Origin: Acidimicrobiales bacterium
GTDB lineage: Bacteria > Actinomycetota > Acidimicrobiia > Acidimicrobiales > Iamiaceae
Length of the DNA: 64,000 bases
Direction of reading: 5' to 3'
Assembly (NCBI GenBank): GCA_035630295.1
Contig: DASQKY010000023.1
Coordinates: 29,433 to 93,432, forward strand
In this document: positions 20,801 through 28,954 of the stretch, in pieces
How positions within the stretch are numbered: the stretch's first letter is position 1
Layout of the letters: every line of letters starts with the position of its first letter
Made by a program: the position numbers and the translations under genes
Notes under the pieces: model-generated
The model's input: only the letters and a program-made list of their open reading frames with translations
Told to the model about the DNA's origin: nothing
The model's database searches: none

Positions 20801-22792
20801 GTCGGCCACGGCCAGCACGGCCCGGGCCGCGGTGCGCTCCAGGGCGGAGCGGGCCTCGGGGGTGAGCCGGTCGAGGGCGGCCCGGCGGACGCCGTCGTCC
20901 AGGCACGCCACCGCGGCCGAGCCGTCGAGGGCCCGGGCGAACACGTGGGCCACCGCTCCCCGGTCGACCACGGCCTGGGCGGCCAGCGGGGTGAGGTCCA
21001 GGGCCTCGGCCACCATGGGGGCCCCGGCGGCCCGGCCGGCCACGGCCACCAGGTCCAGCGCGGCGCGCACGTCGGGGGCCAGGGCCTCGACCCGGTGGAC
21101 GGCCACCTCGGTCAGGGTCGGGGGCGTCTCCTGCTGGAGGGCGGCGGCCGACCAGCGCCAGCGGCCGGCGTCGACGTCGACCCAGATCTCTCCCCGGTCG
21201 AGCAGGTCCCACACGTCCGACAGGGCGACCCGGGGGCTGCCGCCGGAGCGGCGCCAGACGGCGTCGGCCAGCTCGGCCACGTCGTCGGGGGCGGTGCCCG
21301 TGCCCGAGGCCACGAGGTGCCGGAGGGCCACCCGGTCCAGGGGCGGCAGCTCGAGGTCGTGCACCGCCACGCCCCGACCCCGCATGCGCCCGAGCACCTT
21401 CTCCAGGCGGGCCGAGCGCCCGCCGGTGACCACGACGGACAGGAAGGCCCCCACGTCGGCGTGGCCCCCGATGGCCTCCAGGGCCCCGAGGAAGGTGTCG
21501 TCGCCCAGGTCGCCGTCGTCGAACACGGCCACCAGCGGCGGCATGTGCTCGGCCAGGGCCGCCACCGCGGCCCGGGTGGCCCGCCCGACCCGGGCCACGG
21601 CCTCCTCCGGGGAGGTGGCCCGGGGTTCGGGCTGGGGCCCGGCCAGCAGCTCCAGGGCCGGCAGGACCTGGGTGGCCACCGGCAGGTCGGGGCCCAGGCG
21701 CTGGCGCAGCTCGGCCTGCACGGCCCGCACGATGGGCTCGGGGGCGGTCAGGAGCTGGTCCACGAACTGCTCCATGACCTCGGCCCCGGAGCGGAAGGGG
21801 ACGATGGCCCCCGGGTCGTCGAGGGTGGCGACGCCGCAGAGGATGCCCCGGCCGGCCAGGTCGTCGCACAGGGCCCGGACGACGGAGGTGCGGCCGGAGC
21901 CGGGCGCCCCCCGCAGGACGACGACGCGGGCCACCCGGTCGGCGCCCACGGCGGCGGCCACCGACCGCAGCTCCTCGCGCACCTCGTCCCGGCCCACGAC
22001 GTGGCGGGGGTCCTCCCAGCGGAGGGCGGGGCCGTCGGTGTCGAGGGGGAAGGGCGGGCAGTCGCCCTCGGCGGCCAGCCGCTCCCGCACCCAGCGGAGG
22101 TCGCCGACCAGGCCCAGCACCGACCGGTAGCGCTGGCGGGGGTGGGCCTCGGCGGCCCGCTCCAGCACCGCGGCCAGGGCCGGGGGCGGGTCCAGCCCCA
22201 GACCGTCGAGGGCCTGGGCCAGGGTGGCGGCCAGGGCCAGCTGGTCGCTGGCGGGATCGGCGGGGGTGGGGCGGGGGCCCTGCTGCTCGGGGGCGGCGTG
22301 GAGGCCGTGGCCGGGCCGGCGGGGCCGGAGCCCGGCCGGGGTGGCGTCGTACAGGTCGACCAGCAGGGCGCCGGTGGCGGTGAGGACCACGTGGTGGCCG
22401 TCCACGGCGCGGTGCACCACGCCCCGGGCGTGCAGGGCGGCCAGGGCCCGGCCCACGGCCACGCCCACGTCGAGGACGTCCAGCAGGCCCAGCCCCCCGG
22501 CCTCCACCGCCTCGGCCAGGGTCGGGCCCTCGGGGTCGTCGAGGACCAGGGCCACCCGGGTCGGGAGGTCGACCAGGTCCCGGGCCCCGACCAGGTGGGG
22601 GTGGTCGACGGCGGCGGTGGCCTCGTGCTCGCGCCGGAGGCGCTCGCGCGACGCGTCGGTGGGCAGGTCCGAGGCGTGGGTCTTGACCAGGACCCGCCCA
22701 CCGTCGTCGGCCCGGGCGCGCAGCACCAACGTGTCGCCCCGCTGGTGCAGGACGTCGAGGTCGGTGAGGCCCGTCAGGCCGGTGACCTTCAC
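17846..22792 (-). CDS. Giant signalling protein: pseudokinase, AAA-type ATPase, TPR-like region, GAF, GGDEF
   Basis: A 1648-residue multidomain protein, probably a diguanylate cyclase controlled by large sensory domains. Residues 1-270 resemble a PknK-type Ser/Thr kinase (RVLVKTHASD with the lysine), but HRD is HRAVDG and DFG is DLY, so it looks inactive. About 285-600 is an ATPase with P-loop GAPGSGRTS near 297. About 700-1250 is helical repeat. A GAF domain begins near 1290 (LMRHAGASRGFLVLS). The GGDEF domain ends the protein: FCDLDDFKVVNDTWGH, then RADDVVARLGGDEF, with an intact active site and an inhibitory RxxD site five residues before it. The GTG start overlaps the flavoprotein stop by 4 nt. 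Confidence 0.88.
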   Translation of the reverse strand: MKVTGLTGLTDLDVLHQRGDTLVLRARADDGGRVLVKTHASDLPTDASRERLRREHEATAAVDHPHLVGARDLVDLPTRVALVLDDPEGPTLAEAVEAGGLGLLDVLDVGVAVGRALAALHARGVVHRAVDGHHVVLTATGALLVDLYDATPAGLRPRRPGHGLHAAPEQQGPRPTPADPASDQLALAATLAQALDGLGLDPPPALAAVLERAAEAHPRQRYRSVLGLVGDLRWVRERLAAEGDCPPFPLDTDGPALRWEDPRHVVGRDEVREELRSVAAAVGADRVARVVVLRGAPGSGRTSVVRALCDDLAGRGILCGVATLDDPGAIVPFRSGAEVMEQFVDQLLTAPEPIVRAVQAELRQRLGPDLPVATQVLPALELLAGPQPEPRATSPEEAVARVGRATRAAVAALAEHMPPLVAVFDDGDLGDDTFLGALEAIGGHADVGAFLSVVVTGGRSARLEKVLGRMRGRGVAVHDLELPPLDRVALRHLVASGTGTAPDDVAELADAVWRRSGGSPRVALSDVWDLLDRGEIWVDVDAGRWRWSAAALQQETPPTLTEVAVHRVEALAPDVRAALDLVAVAGRAAGAPMVAEALDLTPLAAQAVVDRGAVAHVFARALDGSAAVACLDDGVRRAALDRLTPEARSALERTAARAVLAVADTDAAGRPDLSDGHRLEVIRLLAASAPVADDPATRQLYVTLCEDGARAAHRGGAFREALDLQRAAIAALGEWGWAEEPERTFELHLRAAENGLMVVQPEAVDDLLADAWAHGPTATQRVRAMRVLGMRAWTRQDHDGGLGELRGILDELGQPIPARPTWRDMAVELARTRAELGTTEPEAFLAAPRLTDERLVAALDAMLGCVHLAYVDQPLTHVLLVLRGTRLTARHGVSDASAYFLVGYGMLSISGPVGTERGLRFGRVGMALAERGGTNTTMVGFAYDAFVRHWGEPLDATVDPLRHRYQDSLATRTRGYGLTGGTFAVLHALLAGRPLRAVEADASTVAADLGRLGETAFQARVDVVGQAVSDLRRGLADGVLDGPTFSSTAWLAAKPRRGEMAVIVHTLRALVALAHGRDEVAAEAVAAAAPLLRTAPGQAVVGLHRFQAALLAAASVAAAPGPAERARRRVRVERALVPLRRMARHAPANTAHRVALVEAVLAEADGGDRRGTRAMERYEEAVRLATEHGALCDLGLAAERAARFHHVRGRAQLARHYATAALDAWQAWGADAVAAAHTDRLPGVGALGGRPLTRPTSGADPGRVPDRPADTVAAETLAEASRLLGQELEVREFLERMVEILMRHAGASRGFLVLSSARGPVVEVAAEVVDGAVQVTPLPSPDPADHPHLSLQAMNYVLRTRQVLVLVDPADDRRFRADTALRDRAPRALLGLPLGRATGTTGAFVFESDAAPHGVESERVEALRVLSAQAIAAIDHARLSSDLSSLSRDVADLRSTAETLSARAETDPLTGVANRLGLESALRAAMGGDDATDAAGSGGPDGPGAPGGPGGGPRVGVLFCDLDDFKVVNDTWGHAAGDTALVEVARRLRAVVRADDVVARLGGDEFVVVSFGVSDEELARVAERARESVGRPIEVAGAGPLSVGVSIGVGRADLVGVTSVDDVDTLMELADDSMYRAKRAGKNRVEMS

Positions 22793-24987
22793 CCGGGCCC
22801 GGGCCCCCCGGCGGCGGCGAGGGTCGTCGCCGCCTCGGCCTCGACCAGGTCGGGCCGGGCGAAGGCGTAGCCCACGATGCTCCCCAGGGTGGGGGCGCCG
22901 GTGAGGGCGTGGGCGGCCAGCAGGCCGGACATGACCGCCCCCTCGAAGGACCCGATGTTCATGCCGGTGAAGATCCAGTCGCTGGCCAGGGCCAGGTTGG
23001 TGGCCCCGCTCTGCCAGGCCTGGGGCCGCAGCGAGCCGCTGCCCGGGGGCGAGGGCACGTAGCGCTCGCAGGGGTCGATGTTGGCCCGCCAGTACTGGCG
23101 GTCGACCCGGGCCTGGCCCACGCCCTCGTCGTCGGCCGGGCACCACAGGCCGGCCAGGTCGAAGGCCTCGGGGGTGAAGGGCTGGGTGCCGGCCGCGGGC
23201 ATGACCGAGACGGCGGTGCGCAGCCACTGCACGAACGTGGCCTTCGACTGGTCGTCGAACAGGGCCGGCGTGTCGTGCTGGTCGGCCGCCGGCCAGGGCC
23301 CCCGGTGGGCCAGCGGGCCGCACAGGTAGACCAGGCCGCGGGGGCCGCCCTCGGCCGGCCAGTTCTCGGCCGCCAGCACGTCGGACATGTCGGCCAGGCC
23401 CAGGGGCGAGACGGCGGCGGTGGCGCACACCCGGTCGGTGCCGGCCAGCTTGGGGAAACCGAGCTCCTGGGTGGTGCGCTCGGTCCACATCTGGGCGGCG
23501 ATGGTGGCGATGCCCTCCATGGCCTCCACGGCCGGGGCCCAGGCGGCGTGGGCCACCAGGTCGGGGGCCACGTGGGGCAGGCACGGCAGGGGCAGGGCGC
23601 TGACCACCTGGTCGAAGTGCTCACCGAGGACCAGGGTCTCCCGGGCCACGGGCTCCCACGGCGACCACCAGGACTCCAGGTCGACGTGCTGGGCCTCCAG
23701 CTCGGCGCCCTGCTCCAGCTGGCCGTAGACGGGCGTGGCCGGCCAGCCCAGGGTGCCGTCGGGTAGCAGGACCAGGGGGTCGTACGGCGCGCCGTCGACG
23801 GTGGTGGCCTGGACGTCGACCTCGATGCGGTCGACGGCGCCGGTGGCGGGGTCGTAGGAGATCTCCCGCACGTTGCGGAAGAACTGGAAGTCCACGCCCC
23901 GCTCCGCCGCCACCCGGTAGAAGGGGGCCACCACGGTGTCGCCGGTGCCCCGGGTGAACCAGTAGCTGCCCTGCCCGCAGGAGAGGAGCTGGCGGAGGGC
24001 GAACCACAGGAACGACGAGGCCGCCATGGTGGGGGGCAGGCTCACGTCGCCCTGGGGGAACTGGAAGCAGATCTGGGCCGCCACCTGGACGACGCTGCTG
24101 GTGAGGGCGGCCTCGGCCATGCCGTGGCGCCGGCACCAGGCGATGTAGTCCTCGCCGTCCACGGTGGCCAGGCCGGCGGTGAAGATCTCGTCGGCCACCA
24201 CCCCCCGGGCCAGGGTGGTGTACAGCTCCACCTGGCACCACACCGAGCGGATGCGGGCGTAGCGGCTGGTCCCCTCGTGCCGGTCGACCTCGGCGGCCAG
24301 GCGGCGGCGGGTCTCCTCCAGCAGGGAGAGCGCGGGGGCGTGGTGCTCGGGGTCGGGGGCCGACGGGTGGGCCCGCTCCCGCTCGGCGGCGCGGCGCAGG
24401 GCCCGGGCGTGGAGCTCGAGGTCGAAGGCGTGGCCGGAGGGGTCCACCGAGTGCCCGAAGGCCTCCTCCACCAGCGTGACGACCAGGTCGAGGAGCTCGG
24501 CCACCAGGACCAGGGGCCCGGGGTAGTCCTGGGGGCCCCACGGGTCCAGGTCGTTGTGGGGCATGACCTGGCCGGTGATCTCCCACCGCCGGTCGAGGAC
24601 GTCGGCCAGCTGGAGGTAGTTGCTGGGGACGAGCTGGTCGCCGATGGGCTCGCCGGCCGGCGTGGGCGAGGGCGGGAGCTCCTGCAGGCACTGGTCCAGC
24701 ATCCGCATGGCGTTGGTGTACATGTTGCCGAACAGGTGGATGCCGTGCTCCTGGATGCGGGCGTCGCCCTCCAGGCGCCAGCCCCCGTCGCCGTCGGGCA
24801 CGATCGTGCCCCGCCGGCCGGTGGCCCCCTTGCCCCCGAGGCGCCAGCCCATCTGGAGGACGGTCACCTCGTACTCGTCCCGCCAGTGGGGGTGCAGCTC
24901 GGGGTCGGTGAGCGACAGCGCCGTCGCCAAGCCGGCCGGCCCCCCTCCCACGATGACGATCCTGCGACGCTCAGCCACGGCAACCAC
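22789..24987 (-). CDS. FAD-dependent oxidoreductase, amine oxidase/desaturase-like
   Basis: A flavoprotein of about 732 residues. The dinucleotide-binding motif RIVIVGGGPAGLATALSL is at residues 8-25, GWRLGGKGATGRRG resembles the second FAD motif of phytoene and zeta-carotene desaturases, and the end carries the FAD motif IFTGMNIGSFEGAVMSG. The middle is acidic and Trp-rich and unlike characterised enzymes, so the substrate is unknown. I start at the GTG at 24985-24987, which has GGAGAGG 5 nt upstream; an ATG near 25020 is an alternative. The gene is coupled by a 4-nt overlap to the GGDEF protein. Confidence 0.8.
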   Translation of the reverse strand: MVAVAERRRIVIVGGGPAGLATALSLTDPELHPHWRDEYEVTVLQMGWRLGGKGATGRRGTIVPDGDGGWRLEGDARIQEHGIHLFGNMYTNAMRMLDQCLQELPPSPTPAGEPIGDQLVPSNYLQLADVLDRRWEITGQVMPHNDLDPWGPQDYPGPLVLVAELLDLVVTLVEEAFGHSVDPSGHAFDLELHARALRRAAERERAHPSAPDPEHHAPALSLLEETRRRLAAEVDRHEGTSRYARIRSVWCQVELYTTLARGVVADEIFTAGLATVDGEDYIAWCRRHGMAEAALTSSVVQVAAQICFQFPQGDVSLPPTMAASSFLWFALRQLLSCGQGSYWFTRGTGDTVVAPFYRVAAERGVDFQFFRNVREISYDPATGAVDRIEVDVQATTVDGAPYDPLVLLPDGTLGWPATPVYGQLEQGAELEAQHVDLESWWSPWEPVARETLVLGEHFDQVVSALPLPCLPHVAPDLVAHAAWAPAVEAMEGIATIAAQMWTERTTQELGFPKLAGTDRVCATAAVSPLGLADMSDVLAAENWPAEGGPRGLVYLCGPLAHRGPWPAADQHDTPALFDDQSKATFVQWLRTAVSVMPAAGTQPFTPEAFDLAGLWCPADDEGVGQARVDRQYWRANIDPCERYVPSPPGSGSLRPQAWQSGATNLALASDWIFTGMNIGSFEGAVMSGLLAAHALTGAPTLGSIVGYAFARPDLVEAEAATTLAAAGGPGPG

Positions 24988-25074
24988 CCGTCCCTCTCCG
25001 GCCCGCACCGCGGGCCCCATCTTGCCCGCCGGGGCTCGGCGGGGCGAAGCGTCCCATCGGCTCGGCGGTGGCCG

Positions 25075-25094
25075 CCGACAGGTCTGACCGACAG
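25075..25094. repeat. Heptamer direct repeat upstream of the flavoprotein gene
   Basis: CCGACAG occurs at 25075-25081 and 25088-25094, 13 nt apart, in the non-coding 222 nt between the flavoprotein gene and the ABC transporter. A GC-rich hairpin (arms near 25021-25031 and 25037-25049) lies next to it. It could be an operator, but chance is possible. Confidence 0.3.
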
Positions 25095-25209
25095 TCACCG
25101 TCGTCATCCCACGGACCGTGGCAGGCACGATGACTCTGAGGTGGCATGGACACGCACAGTGACGCCGCTGGGGCCGGGCGGGCCCGGGCCCGGCGCGCCG
25201 GGCCGCTCC

Positions 25210-27039
25210 TCAGGCCGGGGCGGTGCCTCCCACCCAGGCCCGGTGGAGGGCGGCGTAGCGGCCGCCGGCCGCCAGCAGCTCGGCGTGCGGGCCCACCTCC
25301 ACCAGGCGACCGGCGTCGACCACCAGCACCACGTCGGCCCGCTCGGCGGTGGAGAGGCGGTGGGCCACGGTGACCGTGGTCCGGCCGGCGGCCAGGCGGG
25401 TGAGGGCCACGGCCAGGGCCCTCTCGGTCTCGGGATCCACCGCCGAGGTGGCCTCGTCCAGGACCAGCAGGCCGGGGTCCGAGACCTGGGCCCGCACCAG
25501 GGCCACGAGCTGGCGCTCCCCCACCGACAGGGAGCCGCCCCGCTCCCCCACCTCGGTGTCGAGGCCGACGGCCATGCGCTCCACCCACCACCGCAGGCCC
25601 AAGGTGTCGACGGCGGCCTCGATGTCGGCGTCAGCGGCGGCGAGGTGCCCGAGGCGGATGTTGTCCCGCACGGTGCCGGCGAACAGGAAGCCGTCCTGGG
25701 GCACCATCCGCACCCGGGCCAGGCGCGAGGCCGGGGCCACCTCCCGCAGGTCCACGCCCCCCACCTCGACCCGGCCCTCGGTGGGGTCGGCCAGGCGGGC
25801 CAACAGGCCGGCCAGGGTGGTCTTGCCCGACCCGGTCCGGCCCACCACGGCCACCGACGCCCCCGGGGCGATGGCCACCGACACGTCCCGGAGGACGGGC
25901 GGGCCGCCCCGGTAGGCGAAGCCCACGCCGTGCAGGGCCACGGCCAGGGGCCCGGGGGGCAGCGCCACCCCCGGGTCGGGTTCGACCACGTCGACGGGGA
26001 CGTCGAGCAAGGAGAGGACCTTGCGGGCGCCGGCCGCCGCGTTCTGGGTCTGGTCCAGGACCTCGTTCAGCTCCGCCACCGGCTGGGTCAGGAGCGTGAC
26101 CAGGAACAGGAAGGCCACCAGCTCCCCGGCGTCGAGGCCCCACGCCCCGCCCCGGGCCACCCCGACGGCGGCCACCGCGGCCACGGCCACGGCTCCGACC
26201 ACGTCGCCCAGCGGGAACGTGAGGGCGAACAGGCGCAGGCCCCGCACCTCGGCCCGGTACTGGCCGTCGATGGCTGCCCCCAGCCGGCGCCGGCCCCGGG
26301 GCTCCAGGCCGTAGGCCCGGATGACGGGGGCCCCGCCGACGCTCTCGGAGAACTCGCTCATGGTGTCGCCGACCCGGGACCGCACCGCGTCCCAGGCCGC
26401 CAGCTGGCGGCGTTGGAGGTTCCGCAGCACCACCACGTAGGGGACGAACACGGCGACGGTCAGCACGGCCAGGGGCCAGGCGTAGACGGCCATGACCGCC
26501 AGCACGCCGAGGATGGAGGCCGTCGACGTGATCCAGACCATGGCCCCCCACTGCCAGAACTGGGCCAGGGTCTCCACGTCGCTGGTCACCCGGGCGACCA
26601 GGATGCCCCGCCGCGACTCGGTGTGATCGGCGGCGGCCAACCGGTGGATGTGGGCGAAGGCCCGGACCCGCAGCCCGGCCAGGCCGGCCTCGGCCACCCG
26701 GGTGAGGCGGGCCAGGGTCCAGCGCCCCAGCAGCCAGAACCCCAGGACGGCCACCGCGCCGGCGGCGGTGGCGGCGGCCACGAACCGGGGCCGGTAGCCG
26801 TCGGGGCCCAGGATGCCCCGGTCGAGGATCTGCTGCACCAGGACCGGCACCACCACCCGGCCCGCCGCCGTGGCCAGGGCCAGGACGGTGGTCAGGCCCA
26901 CGCCCACCCGCAGCTCGGGCATCTGGCCCAGGACGCGCCGGAAGGCGGCGAAGGCGCCGCCGTCCTGGACGTCCGGGTCCCGCGGGTCGGTGGCCCGGAC
27001 CTCGTCGTGGCCCCCCTCCACCGGGAGCGGGGGGGTCAC
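25210..27039 (-). CDS. ABC transporter, fused permease/ATPase (second half of a heterodimer)
   Basis: Type IV ABC exporter half-transporter of 609 residues. Residues 1-330 hold six hydrophobic helices, with the RVTSDVETLAQFWQWG loop typical of this fold. The ATPase domain has Walker A VGRTGSGKTTLAG, the Q-loop RMVPQDGFLFAGTVRDNI, a degenerate signature LSVGERQLVALVRA and Walker B LLVLDEATSAVDPETE, then the switch His (VAHRLST). Its GTG start overlaps the stop of the neighbouring exporter gene by 4 nt, so the two probably form a heterodimer. Substrate unknown. Confidence 0.92.
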   Translation of the reverse strand: MTPPLPVEGGHDEVRATDPRDPDVQDGGAFAAFRRVLGQMPELRVGVGLTTVLALATAAGRVVVPVLVQQILDRGILGPDGYRPRFVAAATAAGAVAVLGFWLLGRWTLARLTRVAEAGLAGLRVRAFAHIHRLAAADHTESRRGILVARVTSDVETLAQFWQWGAMVWITSTASILGVLAVMAVYAWPLAVLTVAVFVPYVVVLRNLQRRQLAAWDAVRSRVGDTMSEFSESVGGAPVIRAYGLEPRGRRRLGAAIDGQYRAEVRGLRLFALTFPLGDVVGAVAVAAVAAVGVARGGAWGLDAGELVAFLFLVTLLTQPVAELNEVLDQTQNAAAGARKVLSLLDVPVDVVEPDPGVALPPGPLAVALHGVGFAYRGGPPVLRDVSVAIAPGASVAVVGRTGSGKTTLAGLLARLADPTEGRVEVGGVDLREVAPASRLARVRMVPQDGFLFAGTVRDNIRLGHLAAADADIEAAVDTLGLRWWVERMAVGLDTEVGERGGSLSVGERQLVALVRAQVSDPGLLVLDEATSAVDPETERALAVALTRLAAGRTTVTVAHRLSTAERADVVLVVDAGRLVEVGPHAELLAAGGRYAALHRAWVGGTAPA

Positions 27040-28871
27040 GGCGAGGCCCCCTCGAACGGGGCGTCCCGCTCGTCCCTCGTGTAGGCCCGCACCAGGGCGG
27101 CGTAGGCGGGCACGCCGGCCAGCAGCTCCTCGTGGGGGCCGATGCCGCCCACCCGCCCCCCGTCGAGGAAGACGACCCGGTCGGCCAGGCGGATGGTCGA
27201 GAGCCGGTGGGCCACCACGATGGTGGTCGTCGTGAGCTGCGCCCCCAGCCCGGCCAGGATCTGCTCCTCGACGGCGGGGTCGACGGCGCTGGTGGCGTCG
27301 TCCATCAGGAGCAGGCCCGGCCGGCGGACCAGGGCCCGGGCCAGGGCCAGGCGCTGGCGCTGGCCGCCCGAGAGGGTCACGCCCCGCTCGCCCAGCACGG
27401 TGTCGAGCCCGTCGGGCAGGGCGGCCACGAAACCGTCGGCCCGGGCCAGCCGCAGGGCGGGGACCAGGGCCGGGTCGTCGTCGTCCCGCCCGGCCAGGAC
27501 GTTGGCCCGCACGGTGTCGGCGAACAGGAACGCCTCCTGGAACACCACGCCCACGGCCCGGTGGAGCGCGTCGCGGTCGAGGTCGGGCACGGCCACGCCG
27601 CCCAGGCGGACCTCCCCCGCGGTGGGCTCCAGCAGCCCCGCCACCAGGTGGCACAACGTCGTCTTGCCCCCGGCGGTGGCCCCGGTGAGGGCCACCACCT
27701 CGCCGGGGTCAACCGAGAACGACACCCCGTCGAGCACCGGCACCGCCGGGTCGTGGGCGAAGCCCAGGCCGTCCACCTCGACGGCCAGGGCCCCGGGGGG
27801 CAGGGCCTCGCCACCCCGGGCCGGGTGGCGCTCCTCGGCGCCGGGGGCCAGCACCCGATCGAGCCGGTCGGCGGCCACCACCGACGGCGCCATGAGCTCC
27901 AGCAGGTACCCCATGATCCGCATGGGGGCGCCCAGCACCGTGAACAGGGCCAGGGCCTCGACGATGCCCCCCTCGGTGACGGCGCCGGTCGAGAGGCGCC
28001 AGGCCCCGAGGCCCAGCACCGCCACCGCCCCCAGGTTGGGCAGGGCGGTGAGGCCGGGCTCGAACCAGGCCCGGAGCTCCCCGACCCGCACCCGCTGGCG
28101 GCGGAGGGCATCGGCGGAGCCGGCGAACCGGTCGTGCTCGTGGCCGCCCAGGCCCAGCAGCTTCACCACCAGGGCACCGTCGAAGCTCTCGTGGGCCACG
28201 GCGGCCATGTCGCCGTAGCGGGCCTGGCCGGTGGCGGCCGGCGCCTCCACCCGGCCGGTGTAGAAGCGGTTCAGCGCCACCAGGGTCGGGAACACGGCCA
28301 GGGCCACCAGGGCCAGGGCCCAGTCCACCACCAGCAAGCGCCCGAAGGCGACGGCCCCGATCACGAAGGCGCTCAGGGAGAACGGCGCCGGGTTGATGAA
28401 CTCCACGGCCCGGAGGGTGTCGTTGTCGGCGTGGGCCATGAGCTGGCCGGCCGGGTGCCCGGCGTGGAAGCGGAGCGGGGCGGCCAGGTAGCGCTCGGCC
28501 AGCCGGAGCCGCCACGTCGCCCCCATGCGGAACGTGGTGACGCCGCAGAAGAAGCGACGGGTGACGACCCCCGCCGCCCGGGCCAGGGCGATCACCACCA
28601 CCGCGCCGGTGACGACCAGGACGGTGCGGCCGTCGACCCCGCCGAAGCGGCCCCCGCCCGGCGACCCGGACAACCCGGGGACGATGACCTCGTCGGTCAC
28701 CTGGCCCAGGGCCGTGGTCGAGGCCACCGTCATCACCGCGAAGACGGTGGCGCCGGCCACCGAGGTGGCGAAGGGGCGGGGGTGGGTGCGGACCGACCGC
28801 CACAACAGGGCCATCCCCCGCCGGAACACCGAGGGGGTGGGCGCGCCGGGGAGGTCGGGTGCGGTCGCCAT
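27036..28871 (-). CDS. ABC transporter, fused permease/ATPase (first half of a heterodimer)
   Basis: A 611-residue half-transporter with the same layout as its partner: an N-terminal six-helix membrane domain and a C-terminal ATPase. Walker A is the unusual GATAGGKTTLC, the Q-loop is VFQEAFLFADTVRANV, the signature is a canonical LSGGQRQRLALARAL, and Walker B is LLLMDDATSAVDP, with Asp where most members have Glu. In heterodimeric exporters one ATPase site is often degenerate; the Asp and the neighbour's degenerate signature would fall in the same composite site. Starts at the ATG at 28869-28871. Confidence 0.92.
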   Translation of the reverse strand: MATAPDLPGAPTPSVFRRGMALLWRSVRTHPRPFATSVAGATVFAVMTVASTTALGQVTDEVIVPGLSGSPGGGRFGGVDGRTVLVVTGAVVVIALARAAGVVTRRFFCGVTTFRMGATWRLRLAERYLAAPLRFHAGHPAGQLMAHADNDTLRAVEFINPAPFSLSAFVIGAVAFGRLLVVDWALALVALAVFPTLVALNRFYTGRVEAPAATGQARYGDMAAVAHESFDGALVVKLLGLGGHEHDRFAGSADALRRQRVRVGELRAWFEPGLTALPNLGAVAVLGLGAWRLSTGAVTEGGIVEALALFTVLGAPMRIMGYLLELMAPSVVAADRLDRVLAPGAEERHPARGGEALPPGALAVEVDGLGFAHDPAVPVLDGVSFSVDPGEVVALTGATAGGKTTLCHLVAGLLEPTAGEVRLGGVAVPDLDRDALHRAVGVVFQEAFLFADTVRANVLAGRDDDDPALVPALRLARADGFVAALPDGLDTVLGERGVTLSGGQRQRLALARALVRRPGLLLMDDATSAVDPAVEEQILAGLGAQLTTTTIVVAHRLSTIRLADRVVFLDGGRVGGIGPHEELLAGVPAYAALVRAYTRDERDAPFEGASP

Positions 28872-28954
28872 GGCCGCCGGCCATCCAACCGTGCCCCCAC
28901 CCCCGCCACAACCCGGCGCCGTCCCGGGCCGGCGGCGCGCCGCGGTCCCAGGGC

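Noticed and set aside
18191-22870. A plus-strand open frame of about 1560 codons opposite the GGDEF protein
   Set aside because: Very GC-rich DNA leaves long stop-free antisense frames. Its product is Gly/Gln/His/Pro-rich without domains, while the minus strand encodes clear kinase, ATPase, GAF and GGDEF motifs.
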